A DNA stretch of 64,000 nucleotides from Corallococcus macrosporus (lineage in GTDB: Bacteria; Myxococcota; Myxococcia; Myxococcales; Myxococcaceae): assembly GCF_017302985.1 (NCBI RefSeq), contig NZ_JAFIMU010000007.1, positions 1,488,001 through 1,552,000 on the forward strand, read 5' to 3'. Position numbers and translations under genes: made by a program. Of the stretch, positions 1 through 8,332 are shown one piece after another. Each line of letters starts with the position of its first letter. Positions within the stretch are counted from its first letter, which is position 1. The notes under the pieces were generated by a model. It was not told the origin of the DNA and did no database searches. It saw nothing but the letters and a program-made list of their open reading frames with translations.

Positions 1-2
1 CC

Positions 3-1604
3 CGGCTGCGCGCCATCCAGGAGCGCGGCGGCAAGGTGGTGGTCATCGACCCGCGCCGCACGGAGACGGCGGGCATCGCGGACCAGCACGTCTTCATCCG
101 TCCTGGCACGGACGCGCTCGCGCTGTTCTCCCTGCTGCACGTCGTCTTGGAAGGCAACGCGCACCGCATGGGCCGGCTCGCGGCGTTCGTGGACGGCTTG
201 GACACCGTGGTGCCGCTCGTCCGGGACTTCGCTCCGGAGCGCACGGCCCTGCACACCGGCATCGCGCCGGAGGTGCTTCGCGGCATCGCGCGGGGCTTCC
301 TCGCCGCGGATGGGGCCGTCTGCTACGGGCGCGTCGGCGTGTCCACGCAGCCGTTCGGCTCGCTCTGCCAGTGGCTCATCAACGTCCTCAACATCGTCAC
401 CGGCAACCTGGACCGGGAGGGCGGCGCGCTCTTCACCCTGCCCGCCTTCGACCTCATCGGCGGGCCTCGCGCGTTCGGCGTGGGCCCTGGCAGCCATGGC
501 CGCTGGAAGAGCCGGGTCCGCGGCCTGCCGGAATCCTCCGGGGAGCTGCCCGTCGCGGCGCTCGCGGAGGAGATCCTCACTCCAGGCGAGGGACGCATCC
601 GCGCGCTCATCACCGTGGCCGGCAACCCCGTGCTGTCCACGCCCAATGGCACGCAGCTGGACGCCGCGCTGGGGCAGCTCGACTTCATGGTGAGCGTGGA
701 TCCGTACCTCAACGAGACCACGCGCCACGCGCACTACATCCTGCCGCCCGCGTCGCTGCTGGAGCGCGGGCACTACGACCTCGTGTTCCACGTGCTCGCG
801 GTGCGCAACACGGCGAAGTACTCGCCGCCGGTGTTCCAAGCGGGTCCGGACTCCTTGCAGGACTGGGAGATTGCCCTGGAGCTCCAGCACCGGCTGGAAA
901 CCCTGCGCAAGGGGCGGAGCGTTCGTGCCCGGCTCCAGCACCAGGCCCTCAAGCGGCTGGGGCCGGAGCGCATCCTCGACCTGGGCCTTCGCATGGGGCC
1001 GTATGGCACTCGCTTCCATCCGCTCAAGAAGCACGGCCTGTCGCTCGCGAAGCTTCGCGCCGCGCCGCATGGCATCGACCTGGGGCCGTTGAAGCCCAGC
1101 CTGCCCGGCCGGCTCCGCAACCGCTCCAAGCGCATCCAGTTGGCGCCGGAGCTGTTCGTCGCGGACGTGGCCCGGCTTCGCGCCGCGTTCCCGGACGACG
1201 CGGCCCCCCGCGAGGGCGAGCTGCTGCTCATCGGCCGGCGGCACCTGCGCGACAACAACTCCTGGATGCACAACGTGGCGGGACTGGTGAAGGGCCGCCC
1301 GCGCTGCACGCTGATGATCCACCCGGACGACGCCTCACGCATCGGGCTCACCGATGGCGTGAACGCCACCATCCGCTCGCGCGTGGGTGAAGTGACCGTG
1401 CCCGTCGCCGTCACCGCCGACGTGATGCCCGGCGTCGTCAGCCTGCCGCACGGCTACGGCCACCAGCGTCCGGGCATCCGCCAGCAGGTCGCCAGCGCGC
1501 ATGCGGGCGCCAGCATCAACGACCTCACGGATGATCAAGCGCTGGACGTCGTCAGTGGCAACGCGGCCTTCAGCGGGACGCCCGTGCAGGTGCGTCCGGC
1601 CTGA
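3..1604 (+). CDS. Molybdopterin oxidoreductase (DMSO reductase family), C-terminal part
   Basis: The reading frame is open at the window edge, so the N-terminal iron-sulfur and first molybdopterin-binding parts lie upstream; 533 residues are visible. The piece has the usual DMSO-reductase-family layout: a Rossmann-like stretch (VVIDPRRTET) near its start, a central catalytic part (AGNPVLSTPNG about residues 200-210), and a C-terminal dinucleotide-binding beta-barrel from about residue 410 to the end, with GRRHLRDNNSW and the LPHGYGH motif. Enzymes of this family hold a bis-MGD molybdenum cofactor and carry out two-electron oxidation or reduction of substrates such as formate or nitrate. The substrate cannot be told from this half. 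It ends six bases before a convergent gene. Confidence 0.85.
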   Translation, partial: RLRAIQERGGKVVVIDPRRTETAGIADQHVFIRPGTDALALFSLLHVVLEGNAHRMGRLAAFVDGLDTVVPLVRDFAPERTALHTGIAPEVLRGIARGFLAADGAVCYGRVGVSTQPFGSLCQWLINVLNIVTGNLDREGGALFTLPAFDLIGGPRAFGVGPGSHGRWKSRVRGLPESSGELPVAALAEEILTPGEGRIRALITVAGNPVLSTPNGTQLDAALGQLDFMVSVDPYLNETTRHAHYILPPASLLERGHYDLVFHVLAVRNTAKYSPPVFQAGPDSLQDWEIALELQHRLETLRKGRSVRARLQHQALKRLGPERILDLGLRMGPYGTRFHPLKKHGLSLAKLRAAPHGIDLGPLKPSLPGRLRNRSKRIQLAPELFVADVARLRAAFPDDAAPREGELLLIGRRHLRDNNSWMHNVAGLVKGRPRCTLMIHPDDASRIGLTDGVNATIRSRVGEVTVPVAVTADVMPGVVSLPHGYGHQRPGIRQQVASAHAGASINDLTDDQALDVVSGNAAFSGTPVQVRPA

Positions 1605-1610
1605 GGCTCT

Positions 1611-2687
1611 TCAGCGGTACACGGGCGCGGGCAGCACGGGCGGCACCACCGGCGCGGCGGCCGCCACCTTCGCCTTCGCGCGCCACACCAGCGGCGTGAG
1701 CGCCCCCACCAGCACGAACACCGCCTGCACCGTGTGCGCGAGCAGCGCGATGGACATGGCCTTCGCGGCCGTGGTCCCCATCGCTCCCGCCGCCAGCGAG
1801 AACATGCCGTCCGTCACGCCCACCTGCCCGGGCACCAGCGAGCCCATCGCCAGCGCCACCAGGTAGAGCCCCTGCGTGAACAGCGCCTGCACCACCGTCG
1901 CGTCGATGCCCACCGCGTGCGCCAGCACCGCGTACTGCATCACCTGCAACACCCGGCTGCCCAGGAACGCCAGCATTGGCCGCCACGGACACAGCCCTCC
2001 GGCGCACACCGACGTCTGGAATGCCTCCGCGTGCGTGCCCCACTTCCCGCACCGCCTGCGCATCCACGCGCCCAGCCGCTTCGCCCGGAGCGCCGCGCGC
2101 ACGCCCAGCGACGCGAGCAGCAACACGAAGCCGTGCACCAGCATCGCCACCGTGAACGCGCTCCAGCCCGTCATCACGTAGGCCGCCAGCGCGCACGGGA
2201 AGGAGATGAGCCCTCCGGCCCCCAGCGACGCCGACTGCGACGTGGCCGCCGCCGCCGCCGCCGCCGCGCCGCCAGTGTAGGGCGTCAACATCGTCGCCTT
2301 CGTCGCCTCCGCCGCCGTCCGGCCCGCGGGCGCCATGCTCGACACCGCGGTGCCAATCAATTGCGCCCTCACCAACACCGACAGGGGAACCTGCCCCGAG
2401 CGGGCGCCATAGGACAGGCGCGTCGCCGTGGCGTCGCAGGCCTGCCGTCCCATTTCGAGGAACACCACCCAGGGGAGCAGCGGCAGCGCGTCCGCGAGCG
2501 TCGCCTTCAGTTCCCCCGCGCCGGCCTTGTGCACCAGGGTGCCCAGCATGCCCAGGCCCCCCATCGCGAACAGGGGCTTGAGCACCGTGAGCAGCCTGCG
2601 TCTCCAGACGCACGGTGTGGTGGAAAGCCCCTCCCTGACGACGGCCCCCGGCCCGGCCAGGGCCCCTTCGTGGTGCACGTTGCTCAC
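1611..2687 (-). CDS. Lysylphosphatidylglycerol synthase TM-region (flippase-like) membrane protein
   Basis: This 358-residue protein is dominated by hydrophobic helices and resembles the LPG_synthase_TM / YbhN family of multi-pass inner-membrane proteins, which move or modify lipids. It lacks the C-terminal lysyltransferase domain of MprF, so only a flippase-like role is plausible. The start is GTG at 2687, chosen because GAGGAGG lies about five bases upstream. An eight-alanine run near residue 138 comes from a (GCC)n tract at 2245-2266. It is convergent with the molybdopterin gene and divergent from the MDR gene. The family call rests on overall pattern (LVPGQVGVTDG motif near residue 285), not on a catalytic signature. 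Confidence 0.65.
   Translation of the reverse strand: MSNVHHEGALAGPGAVVREGLSTTPCVWRRRLLTVLKPLFAMGGLGMLGTLVHKAGAGELKATLADALPLLPWVVFLEMGRQACDATATRLSYGARSGQVPLSVLVRAQLIGTAVSSMAPAGRTAAEATKATMLTPYTGGAAAAAAAATSQSASLGAGGLISFPCALAAYVMTGWSAFTVAMLVHGFVLLLASLGVRAALRAKRLGAWMRRRCGKWGTHAEAFQTSVCAGGLCPWRPMLAFLGSRVLQVMQYAVLAHAVGIDATVVQALFTQGLYLVALAMGSLVPGQVGVTDGMFSLAAGAMGTTAAKAMSIALLAHTVQAVFVLVGALTPLVWRAKAKVAAAAPVVPPVLPAPVYR
2245..2266. repeat. (GCC)n trinucleotide tract, about seven units
   Basis: A near-perfect GCC run inside the flippase-like gene encodes most of an eight-alanine stretch. Slippage here would change the length of the Ala run without a frameshift, since the unit is three bases. Confidence 0.7.
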
Positions 2688-2967
2688 TCGCCCTCCTCGC
2701 CCGTCCCCACCCGCCCCACCGAGGGGTCCATTTCGGAACCTGTGCAGCCCCCACCTTCATGGCGAGGCCCGATCGTCGACGGCCGGTAGCCTCCTTCCTC
2801 TCGCGTCCTCGGGTGGACAGAGCACCGCGCCCCGCGGGCGACGAATGCAGGCCGGGCGGATCCATCCACTCGCGGATGCACACCGCGCGTGGAGTCACAG
2901 CGCACGCTCGGCAGCAGCGCGGAAGGCGGTTAGGGTGGCGCCGCCTTCACAGCGCGGGAGCAATGCC

Positions 2968-3954
2968 ATGAAAGCAGTGCGCTTCTCGGCCTTCGGGCCG
3001 CCCCCCGATGTCGTCCAGGTGGTGGAGGAGCCGCCTGTGCCGCTGAAGCCCGGCGAGGCGCGGCTGGCCGTGCTGGCCACGCCCATCAACCCCTCGGACC
3101 TGCTCACCCTCTCCGGTGAGTACGGCGTGCTGCCCAAGCTGCCCGCCACGCCCGGCAACGAGGGCGTGGGCCGCGTGGTGGAGGTGGCCGGCACGGACGC
3201 CGTGAACGTGGGCGACCTCGTGTTCCTGCCGCTGGGCGCGGGCACCTGGCGTACCCACCTCACCGCGCCCGCCGCGCAGCTGTTGCCCGTGCCGCCGGGC
3301 CTGGACCTGCTCCAGGCGAGCATGCTGCTCATCAACCCGCCCACCGCCTACCTGATGCTGCGCCAGTTCGTGACGCTCCAGCCCGGCGAGTGGGTGGTGC
3401 AGAACGCCGCCAACTCCGCGGTGGGCCGCTACCTCATCACGCTGGCGCAGGTGATGGGCCTGAAGACCGCCAACGTCGTGCGCCGCCAGGAGCTGGCGGA
3501 CGAGCTCAAGGCCCAGGGCGCGGACGCGGTGCTGCTGGACACGGATGAGCTGCCCAAGCAGCTGCGCGCGGCCACGGGCGGCGCGAAGGTGCGGCTGGGC
3601 ATCGACGCGGTGGGCGGCGACTCCGCCCGCAGGGTGGGCGACTGTCTGGCCACGGGCGGCGTGCTGGTGAACTACGGCGCCATGAGCGGCAAGGGGCCCC
3701 AGCTGTCCGCGGCGGCCTCCATCTTCAAGGACGTCACCCTGCGCGGCTTCTGGCTGACGCGCTGGCTGCGCGACGCCCCGCGCGAGGAGCAGAACGCCAC
3801 GCTCGCGCGGCTGGCGGAGCTGATGGGCGTGGGCACGCTCCAGGCGCCCGTGGACGGCACCTATCCGCTGGAGCGCATCCACGACGCGGTGAAGCGCGCG
3901 CTGGAGCCGGGCCGCAACGGGAAGATTCTCCTCACCCCCAACCCCGCGGCGTGA
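2968..3954 (+). CDS. Zinc-independent MDR, 2-enoyl thioester reductase (MECR/ETR)-like
   Basis: A 328-residue medium-chain reductase. The N-terminal catalytic fold carries NPSDL and a GEYG tyrosine motif followed by PGNEGVGRV, which match mitochondrial-type trans-2-enoyl-thioester reductases. The nucleotide-binding fold has QNAANSAVGRYLI and NVVRR (about residues 140-175), again ETR-like and NADPH-type. No zinc-ligand pattern is present. The expected reaction is NADPH reduction of trans-2-enoyl-CoA or -ACP to the saturated form. ATG at 2968 is preceded by GGGAG seven bases upstream. A short-chain dehydrogenase follows 33 bases downstream on the same strand, so the two may be co-transcribed. 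A generic quinone-oxidoreductase role is the alternative. Confidence 0.8.
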   Translation: MKAVRFSAFGPPPDVVQVVEEPPVPLKPGEARLAVLATPINPSDLLTLSGEYGVLPKLPATPGNEGVGRVVEVAGTDAVNVGDLVFLPLGAGTWRTHLTAPAAQLLPVPPGLDLLQASMLLINPPTAYLMLRQFVTLQPGEWVVQNAANSAVGRYLITLAQVMGLKTANVVRRQELADELKAQGADAVLLDTDELPKQLRAATGGAKVRLGIDAVGGDSARRVGDCLATGGVLVNYGAMSGKGPQLSAAASIFKDVTLRGFWLTRWLRDAPREEQNATLARLAELMGVGTLQAPVDGTYPLERIHDAVKRALEPGRNGKILLTPNPAA

Positions 3955-3987
3955 AGCACCCGCCGCTCACATGAAGGAACGACGACC

Positions 3988-4755
3988 ATGAAGCGAGTCG
4001 AAGGCAAGGTGGCCCTGGTGACGGGCGGCGCGGGGGGCCTGGGTGCCGCGTCCGCGCGGCTGCTCGCGCGCGAGGGCGCGAAGGTGGTGGTGACCGACCG
4101 GCGCGAGGCGGAAGCTCGCGCGGTGGCGGAGGAACTGGGCGACGCGGGCCTGTTCGTCGCGCTGGACGTCACGCGCGAGGACCAGTGGGTGAGCGCGCTG
4201 GCGCGCACGGTGGAGAAGTTCGGACGGCTGGACGTGCTGGTGAACAACGCGGGCATGGGCATCGTGAAGGACATCGAGGAGATGTCCCTGGACGAGTGGA
4301 AGCTCGTGCACTCGGTCAACCTGGACGGCGTGTTCCTGGGCTGCAAGCACGGCATCCGCGTGATGCGGGAGACGAAGTCGCAGGGCGGCTCCATCATCAA
4401 CATCTCCTCCATCGCGGGGCTCGTGGGCGTGCCGCAGTTCCCCGCGTACTGCTCCAGCAAGGCCGGCGTGCGCATGCTGTCCAAGTCCGTGGCGCTGCAC
4501 TGCGCGTACAAGGGCTATGGCATCCGCTGCAACTCCATCCACCCGGGCTACGTGGAGACGGCCATGGTGGAGGCGCTGGCCCAGGCCGGCGGCCAGGCGG
4601 ACAAGACGCGCGCGCGCATGCTCAAGGGCATCCCCGCGGGCCGCTTCGGTGAGCCGGACGACGTGGCCAACGCCGTGGTGTACCTGGCGTCGGACGAGTC
4701 CAAGCTGATGACCGGCGCGGAGATGGTCCTCGACGGCGGCGCCACCGCGCAGTAG
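3988..4755 (+). CDS. Short-chain dehydrogenase/reductase (classical SDR)
   Basis: The 255-residue protein has the full classical SDR set: TGGAGGLG cofactor loop at residues 12-19, NNAG near 90, catalytic Ser in NISSIAG near 142, and YCSSK near 155. The C-terminus (LASDESKLMTGAEMVLDGG) is typical of FabG / 3-hydroxy-dehydrogenase-like members. An Asp (VVTDRR) after the second strand suggests NAD rather than NADP. It follows the ETR-like MDR by 33 bases with an AAGGA ribosome site, so both may act on acyl or hydroxy substrates. The substrate is unknown. Confidence 0.85.
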   Translation: MKRVEGKVALVTGGAGGLGAASARLLAREGAKVVVTDRREAEARAVAEELGDAGLFVALDVTREDQWVSALARTVEKFGRLDVLVNNAGMGIVKDIEEMSLDEWKLVHSVNLDGVFLGCKHGIRVMRETKSQGGSIINISSIAGLVGVPQFPAYCSSKAGVRMLSKSVALHCAYKGYGIRCNSIHPGYVETAMVEALAQAGGQADKTRARMLKGIPAGRFGEPDDVANAVVYLASDESKLMTGAEMVLDGGATAQ

Positions 4756-4757
4756 CG

Positions 4758-4785
4758 CCCCGGGCCTTCACGGCGGCGCCCGGGG
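4758..4785. terminator. Hairpin between convergent genes
   Basis: CCCCGGGC at 4758-4765 pairs perfectly with GCCCGGGG at 4778-4785 across a 12-base loop, directly after the SDR stop and before the stop of the convergent zinc-ribbon gene. No clear T tract follows, so it may be a transcript-end stabiliser rather than a strict intrinsic terminator. Confidence 0.45.
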
Positions 4786-4788
4786 ACG

Positions 4789-7338
4789 TCACTCCCAGGG
4801 CGCCGTCAGCAGCTCCCCGAAGCGCAGGGCCAGCTCCATGCGGCCCACCATCCGCTGGCCCCAGGCGTTCGCCTGCGCGGCCCAGGTGACGGGCGTGAGC
4901 CCCAGCGTGTCGAAGAGCTTCATCACGTCCGCGCCCCGCTGCATCGCGATGATCATCCGCGCGTAGTCCACGAGCGTGGGGAAGGCCGTCTCCGGGAAGA
5001 CCACCTCCTGGTCCACGGGCTTGGGCGGCACGCGCGGCTGGAGCGTGGACAGCATCAACTGGGCCTGCACGCGGGCCTTCGTCTCCTGCTGCTCGCGTTC
5101 GATGGCCTGCTGGGCCTCGCGCGCCTCGGCGTCGCGGCGGGCAACCTCGGCGCGGCGCTCCTGGTCGCGGCGGCGGGACTCGGCCACCTGGCGGTCGATT
5201 TCGCGCCGGCGCTCGCGCTCCTCGTTCTCGCGTCTGCGCTCGCGGCGCTCCCGCATCATCCGCAGCGCGTCGTGCGTGTCGTCCAGGAAGTCGCGCTGGA
5301 TGTCCGACTCCTCCGCCGGGGACGGCGTGGTGCGCACGCGCCGCTCGAAGGCGGGCAGCCACGCCTCGAAGTGGTCCAGCTCCGCGTCCAGCGCCGGGAG
5401 GACGGCCGCGTCGCGGGACTCCAGCCCGTTGCGCAGCGCCATGGCGCCCCTCGACACGGACAGGGACGCGGTGCGCGGGCGCATGACCACCAGTTCCTCC
5501 GCCGCGTCCCAGAGGGCGCGCAGCCGCCGGGGCAGCGCGTCCACCGGCGCGTCGTCCAGCAGCCATCGCGTCTGCTGGTAGAGCCCTTCGGGATCCACGC
5601 GCCACCAGGACTGGAAGCGCGCCAGCGGATCCGGCTCCACCTCGCACTGGTATTCCCAGAGGTGGTTGCGCCAGCCGGCGAAGGCGGTGAGCAGGGCACC
5701 GCGCTCCGCGGGATGGGATTGGAAGCGCCGCCAGACGGCCTCGACGAGCAGCTCCCGGCCGGAGAGGGCGCTCCAGGAGCGCACCACGCGCGACAGCGGC
5801 GTCACCAGGAGGTGCTGGCCCGGCCCCTCCCAGACGGCCATGAGCAGCCGGCCCGCGTGTCCCGGGTCGGGGTGCTTCTCTTCAATCCGGGTGTCCGGGA
5901 CCAGGCCCATGCTCCGGGCCCGCGAGGGGAAGGTGATCAACGCTTCCAGCAGGGTGTTGCCGCTGTACGCATCGCGGGCCCAGTCGTTCAGCCGCCGCTG
6001 TTCGTCCACGCCCGAGTGGTGCAGGAAGCGCGCGAACGCGGTGTCCCCGAAGCACGCGATGCGCTCCTTCGTCGTGCCCCGGTCGATGGCGTGCACGGTC
6101 TCCTCCAGGAAGGCCCACATCGCCTCGGACTCCTCCTCTTCGGGAGCCTCGTCGTCGTCGCGGGGAGGCGTGGCGGCCCACTCGAAGAAGTCCAGCGCGG
6201 TCTCCGCGGGCAGGTCGCGCAGCACCGAGCGCGCCCAGCGGGCCCACTGCTGCTGACCCTCCACGCCCCAGGCGCGGAAGGAGAGCCGCTTCGCGAAGGA
6301 GAGCAGCTCACTCGCGAGCGACCCGACCGTGCGCAGCGACACGGTGAGCAGCGCCTCCAGCGCGCCCTCGGGCGGAGGCGAGGGCAGTTCGCGGAGGACC
6401 TCCTTCGCGAAGGCCGCGTCGCCGTCCTGCCGCAACCGCGCGAGCAGCCGGCGCGAGCCCCACTGGCTCAGGATGCGCCGCGCGAAGCGGGCGACGTCCG
6501 CGTCAGTGGAGTCCAGCGCCTGGGAGACCTCCATCTCGTCGTGGAGGCACAGGGCGCATTCGAAGCGGACGTCGGCGTCCTGGCCATACAGCCCCCGGTG
6601 CAGCGCGGCGGAGACGCTCTCCGGCGTCGCCTCCCGCGATACGCGCGACCACGCGACGGCGGCGCGCGAGGACAGCTCCGGTACGTCGAGCACGCCCAGG
6701 GCGAGGAGGCGGATCCGCTCGCGTTCCTCGGGACTCAGGCGCGGGGAGAGGCCGTTGCGCCAGCGCGTCAGGGCGAGCATGGCCTCCACCGCCATGCGCC
6801 CCTCGCCGTGCAGCAACTGGTTGCTCACGGAGAAGCGGGCCTCCCGCGACCCGTCGCCCTGGTGCACGCACGCGAGCGCGGCCAGCAGGCGCAGGGTCGG
6901 ATCCGGAGACTTGTCCGCCAGCCACATCAGCGAGTCCGGCATGGGGCTGAAGGGCGCGAGCATCTCCTCCAGGGCCGTCTCTTCGATGGGCAGTATCAGC
7001 GCCCAGGCGTCCTCCAGCTCCCGCGTGAAGCCGCGCTGCACGAGGTGGGTCTCGATGCGCCGCGCGTCCTCGGCGAGTCGCAGCACCGCGCCCCACTGCC
7101 GTGCGTAGCGAGCCTCCAGCACCGCCACCTGTGAGGGCTCCAGCGCGGCGGTGCGGGCCGCCAGGGCGAAGCGATCCACTCCGGACTTCAGCAACGCCCG
7201 CGCGGAGCCATAGCGCTCCGGAGGGATGGCACCACACAGGCAATGCGGGCACGCGGCGTCAGCAGGGATGAAGCGGATGCATCCAGGGCAGCGCACCTCG
7301 GCGCCCGGGCGCACGCCGCTGTCGAGCAGGGCGGACAT
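4789..7338 (-). CDS. Large zinc-ribbon / helical-repeat / coiled-coil orphan protein
   Basis: I do not recognise a named family. The 849-residue protein begins with a small zinc-ribbon-like knuckle (CPGC at 18-21 and CPHC near 31-34), then about 350 residues rich in amphipathic helices that look like HEAT/armadillo-type repeats. A middle alpha-rich part includes an acidic DDDEAPEEEESE linker. A strongly charged R/E-rich coiled coil (about residues 680-750) follows, and then an alpha-helical C-terminus. There is no signal peptide, so it is likely cytoplasmic and structural or scaffold-like. It is transcribed alone, divergent from the next SDR. Confidence 0.75.
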   Translation of the reverse strand: MSALLDSGVRPGAEVRCPGCIRFIPADAACPHCLCGAIPPERYGSARALLKSGVDRFALAARTAALEPSQVAVLEARYARQWGAVLRLAEDARRIETHLVQRGFTRELEDAWALILPIEETALEEMLAPFSPMPDSLMWLADKSPDPTLRLLAALACVHQGDGSREARFSVSNQLLHGEGRMAVEAMLALTRWRNGLSPRLSPEERERIRLLALGVLDVPELSSRAAVAWSRVSREATPESVSAALHRGLYGQDADVRFECALCLHDEMEVSQALDSTDADVARFARRILSQWGSRRLLARLRQDGDAAFAKEVLRELPSPPPEGALEALLTVSLRTVGSLASELLSFAKRLSFRAWGVEGQQQWARWARSVLRDLPAETALDFFEWAATPPRDDDEAPEEEESEAMWAFLEETVHAIDRGTTKERIACFGDTAFARFLHHSGVDEQRRLNDWARDAYSGNTLLEALITFPSRARSMGLVPDTRIEEKHPDPGHAGRLLMAVWEGPGQHLLVTPLSRVVRSWSALSGRELLVEAVWRRFQSHPAERGALLTAFAGWRNHLWEYQCEVEPDPLARFQSWWRVDPEGLYQQTRWLLDDAPVDALPRRLRALWDAAEELVVMRPRTASLSVSRGAMALRNGLESRDAAVLPALDAELDHFEAWLPAFERRVRTTPSPAEESDIQRDFLDDTHDALRMMRERRERRRENEERERRREIDRQVAESRRRDQERRAEVARRDAEAREAQQAIEREQQETKARVQAQLMLSTLQPRVPPKPVDQEVVFPETAFPTLVDYARMIIAMQRGADVMKLFDTLGLTPVTWAAQANAWGQRMVGRMELALRFGELLTAPWE

Positions 7339-7450
7339 GCCGTGTGTCTACCCCGGTCCGGGGGCGTCGCGCACCGTCTGCTCCAGGCCCCTGGGAGAAA
7401 GAGCCAGACTGGTCCGCTCTCTTCGTATGTCTTTCCAAGGAGACACACAC

Positions 7451-8179
7451 ATGGGCGCATTGGACGGGAAGATCGCGGTCGTCACGGGCGGAAGCACGGG
7501 CATTGGCTTCGCCATCGCGGAGCGCTTCGCCAGGGAGGGCGCGGAGGTGGTCATCGCCGGACGCCGCCAGCAGCGCCTGGACGACGCGGCGGCGAAGATT
7601 GGCCGGGGCGCCCGGAGCGTCGTCACCGACGTAGGCGACGACGCGCAGGTGAAGCGGCTCATCGACTCCGTGCCTCGCGTGGACCTGCTGGTGACGTGCG
7701 CGGGCGGCGCCGTGTTCGGCGCGGTGGAGTCCGTGCCCTCGCAGTCGTGGCGGGCCCTCTTCAACGACCGCTTCTTCGGCCAGCTCTCCGCCTGCCATTA
7801 CGCCGTCCCGAAGATGGCCCCGGGCAGCGCCATCCTTCTGTGCTCCGGCATCGCGGGCCACACGGCGCTGGTGAACTACGCGGGCGGCGCGGGCCTGTGC
7901 GGCGCGGTCAACGCCATGGGCCGCTCGCTGTCCGTGGAGCTCGCGCCCAAGGGCATCCGCGTCAACGTCCTCTCCCCCGGGCTCACCCGCGACACGGACA
8001 TCGACTGGGGCGTCCCGCCCGACCAGGTCGGCGCGTTCCTGGACGCGCTCGTGAGCAACGTCCCGCTCAAGCGGCCAGGCACCGTGCACGACATGGCGGA
8101 CGCGGCCTTCTTCCTCGCGACGTGCGCCTACGCCACGGGGCAGGTGCTCGACATCGACGGCGGCTGGACCGCGGGCTGA
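7451..8179 (+). CDS. SDR-family protein lacking the catalytic lysine
   Basis: A 242-residue SDR fold with a good cofactor loop (TGGSTGIG) and the SDR C-terminal pattern (ELAPKGIRVNVLSPG, then TGQVLDIDGGW). The NNAG motif is changed to TCAGG. The active-site region reads NYAGGAG, so the canonical YxxxK has Ala where Lys should be. Ser of the catalytic set is present (LLCSGIAG). It probably still binds NAD(P) but may use another proton relay or be non-catalytic; this change also occurs in a subset of family members. ATG at 7451 is set by AAGGAG 9 to 14 bases upstream. Confidence 0.8.
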   Translation: MGALDGKIAVVTGGSTGIGFAIAERFAREGAEVVIAGRRQQRLDDAAAKIGRGARSVVTDVGDDAQVKRLIDSVPRVDLLVTCAGGAVFGAVESVPSQSWRALFNDRFFGQLSACHYAVPKMAPGSAILLCSGIAGHTALVNYAGGAGLCGAVNAMGRSLSVELAPKGIRVNVLSPGLTRDTDIDWGVPPDQVGAFLDALVSNVPLKRPGTVHDMADAAFFLATCAYATGQVLDIDGGWTAG

Positions 8180-8332
8180 GCCGGAGCGCGACGCCGGGAC
8201 CTCCGCACGCGGAGTGGGCGAGCATCCAACCTGGACCCTCGTCCCACTCCACCGCCAAGGGCAAGCCCGCCGGCAAGGCCCGAGCGAAGACCAGCGGACG
8301 CGCCGCGTCCAAGCGCGTCCACTGAGGCGCCG

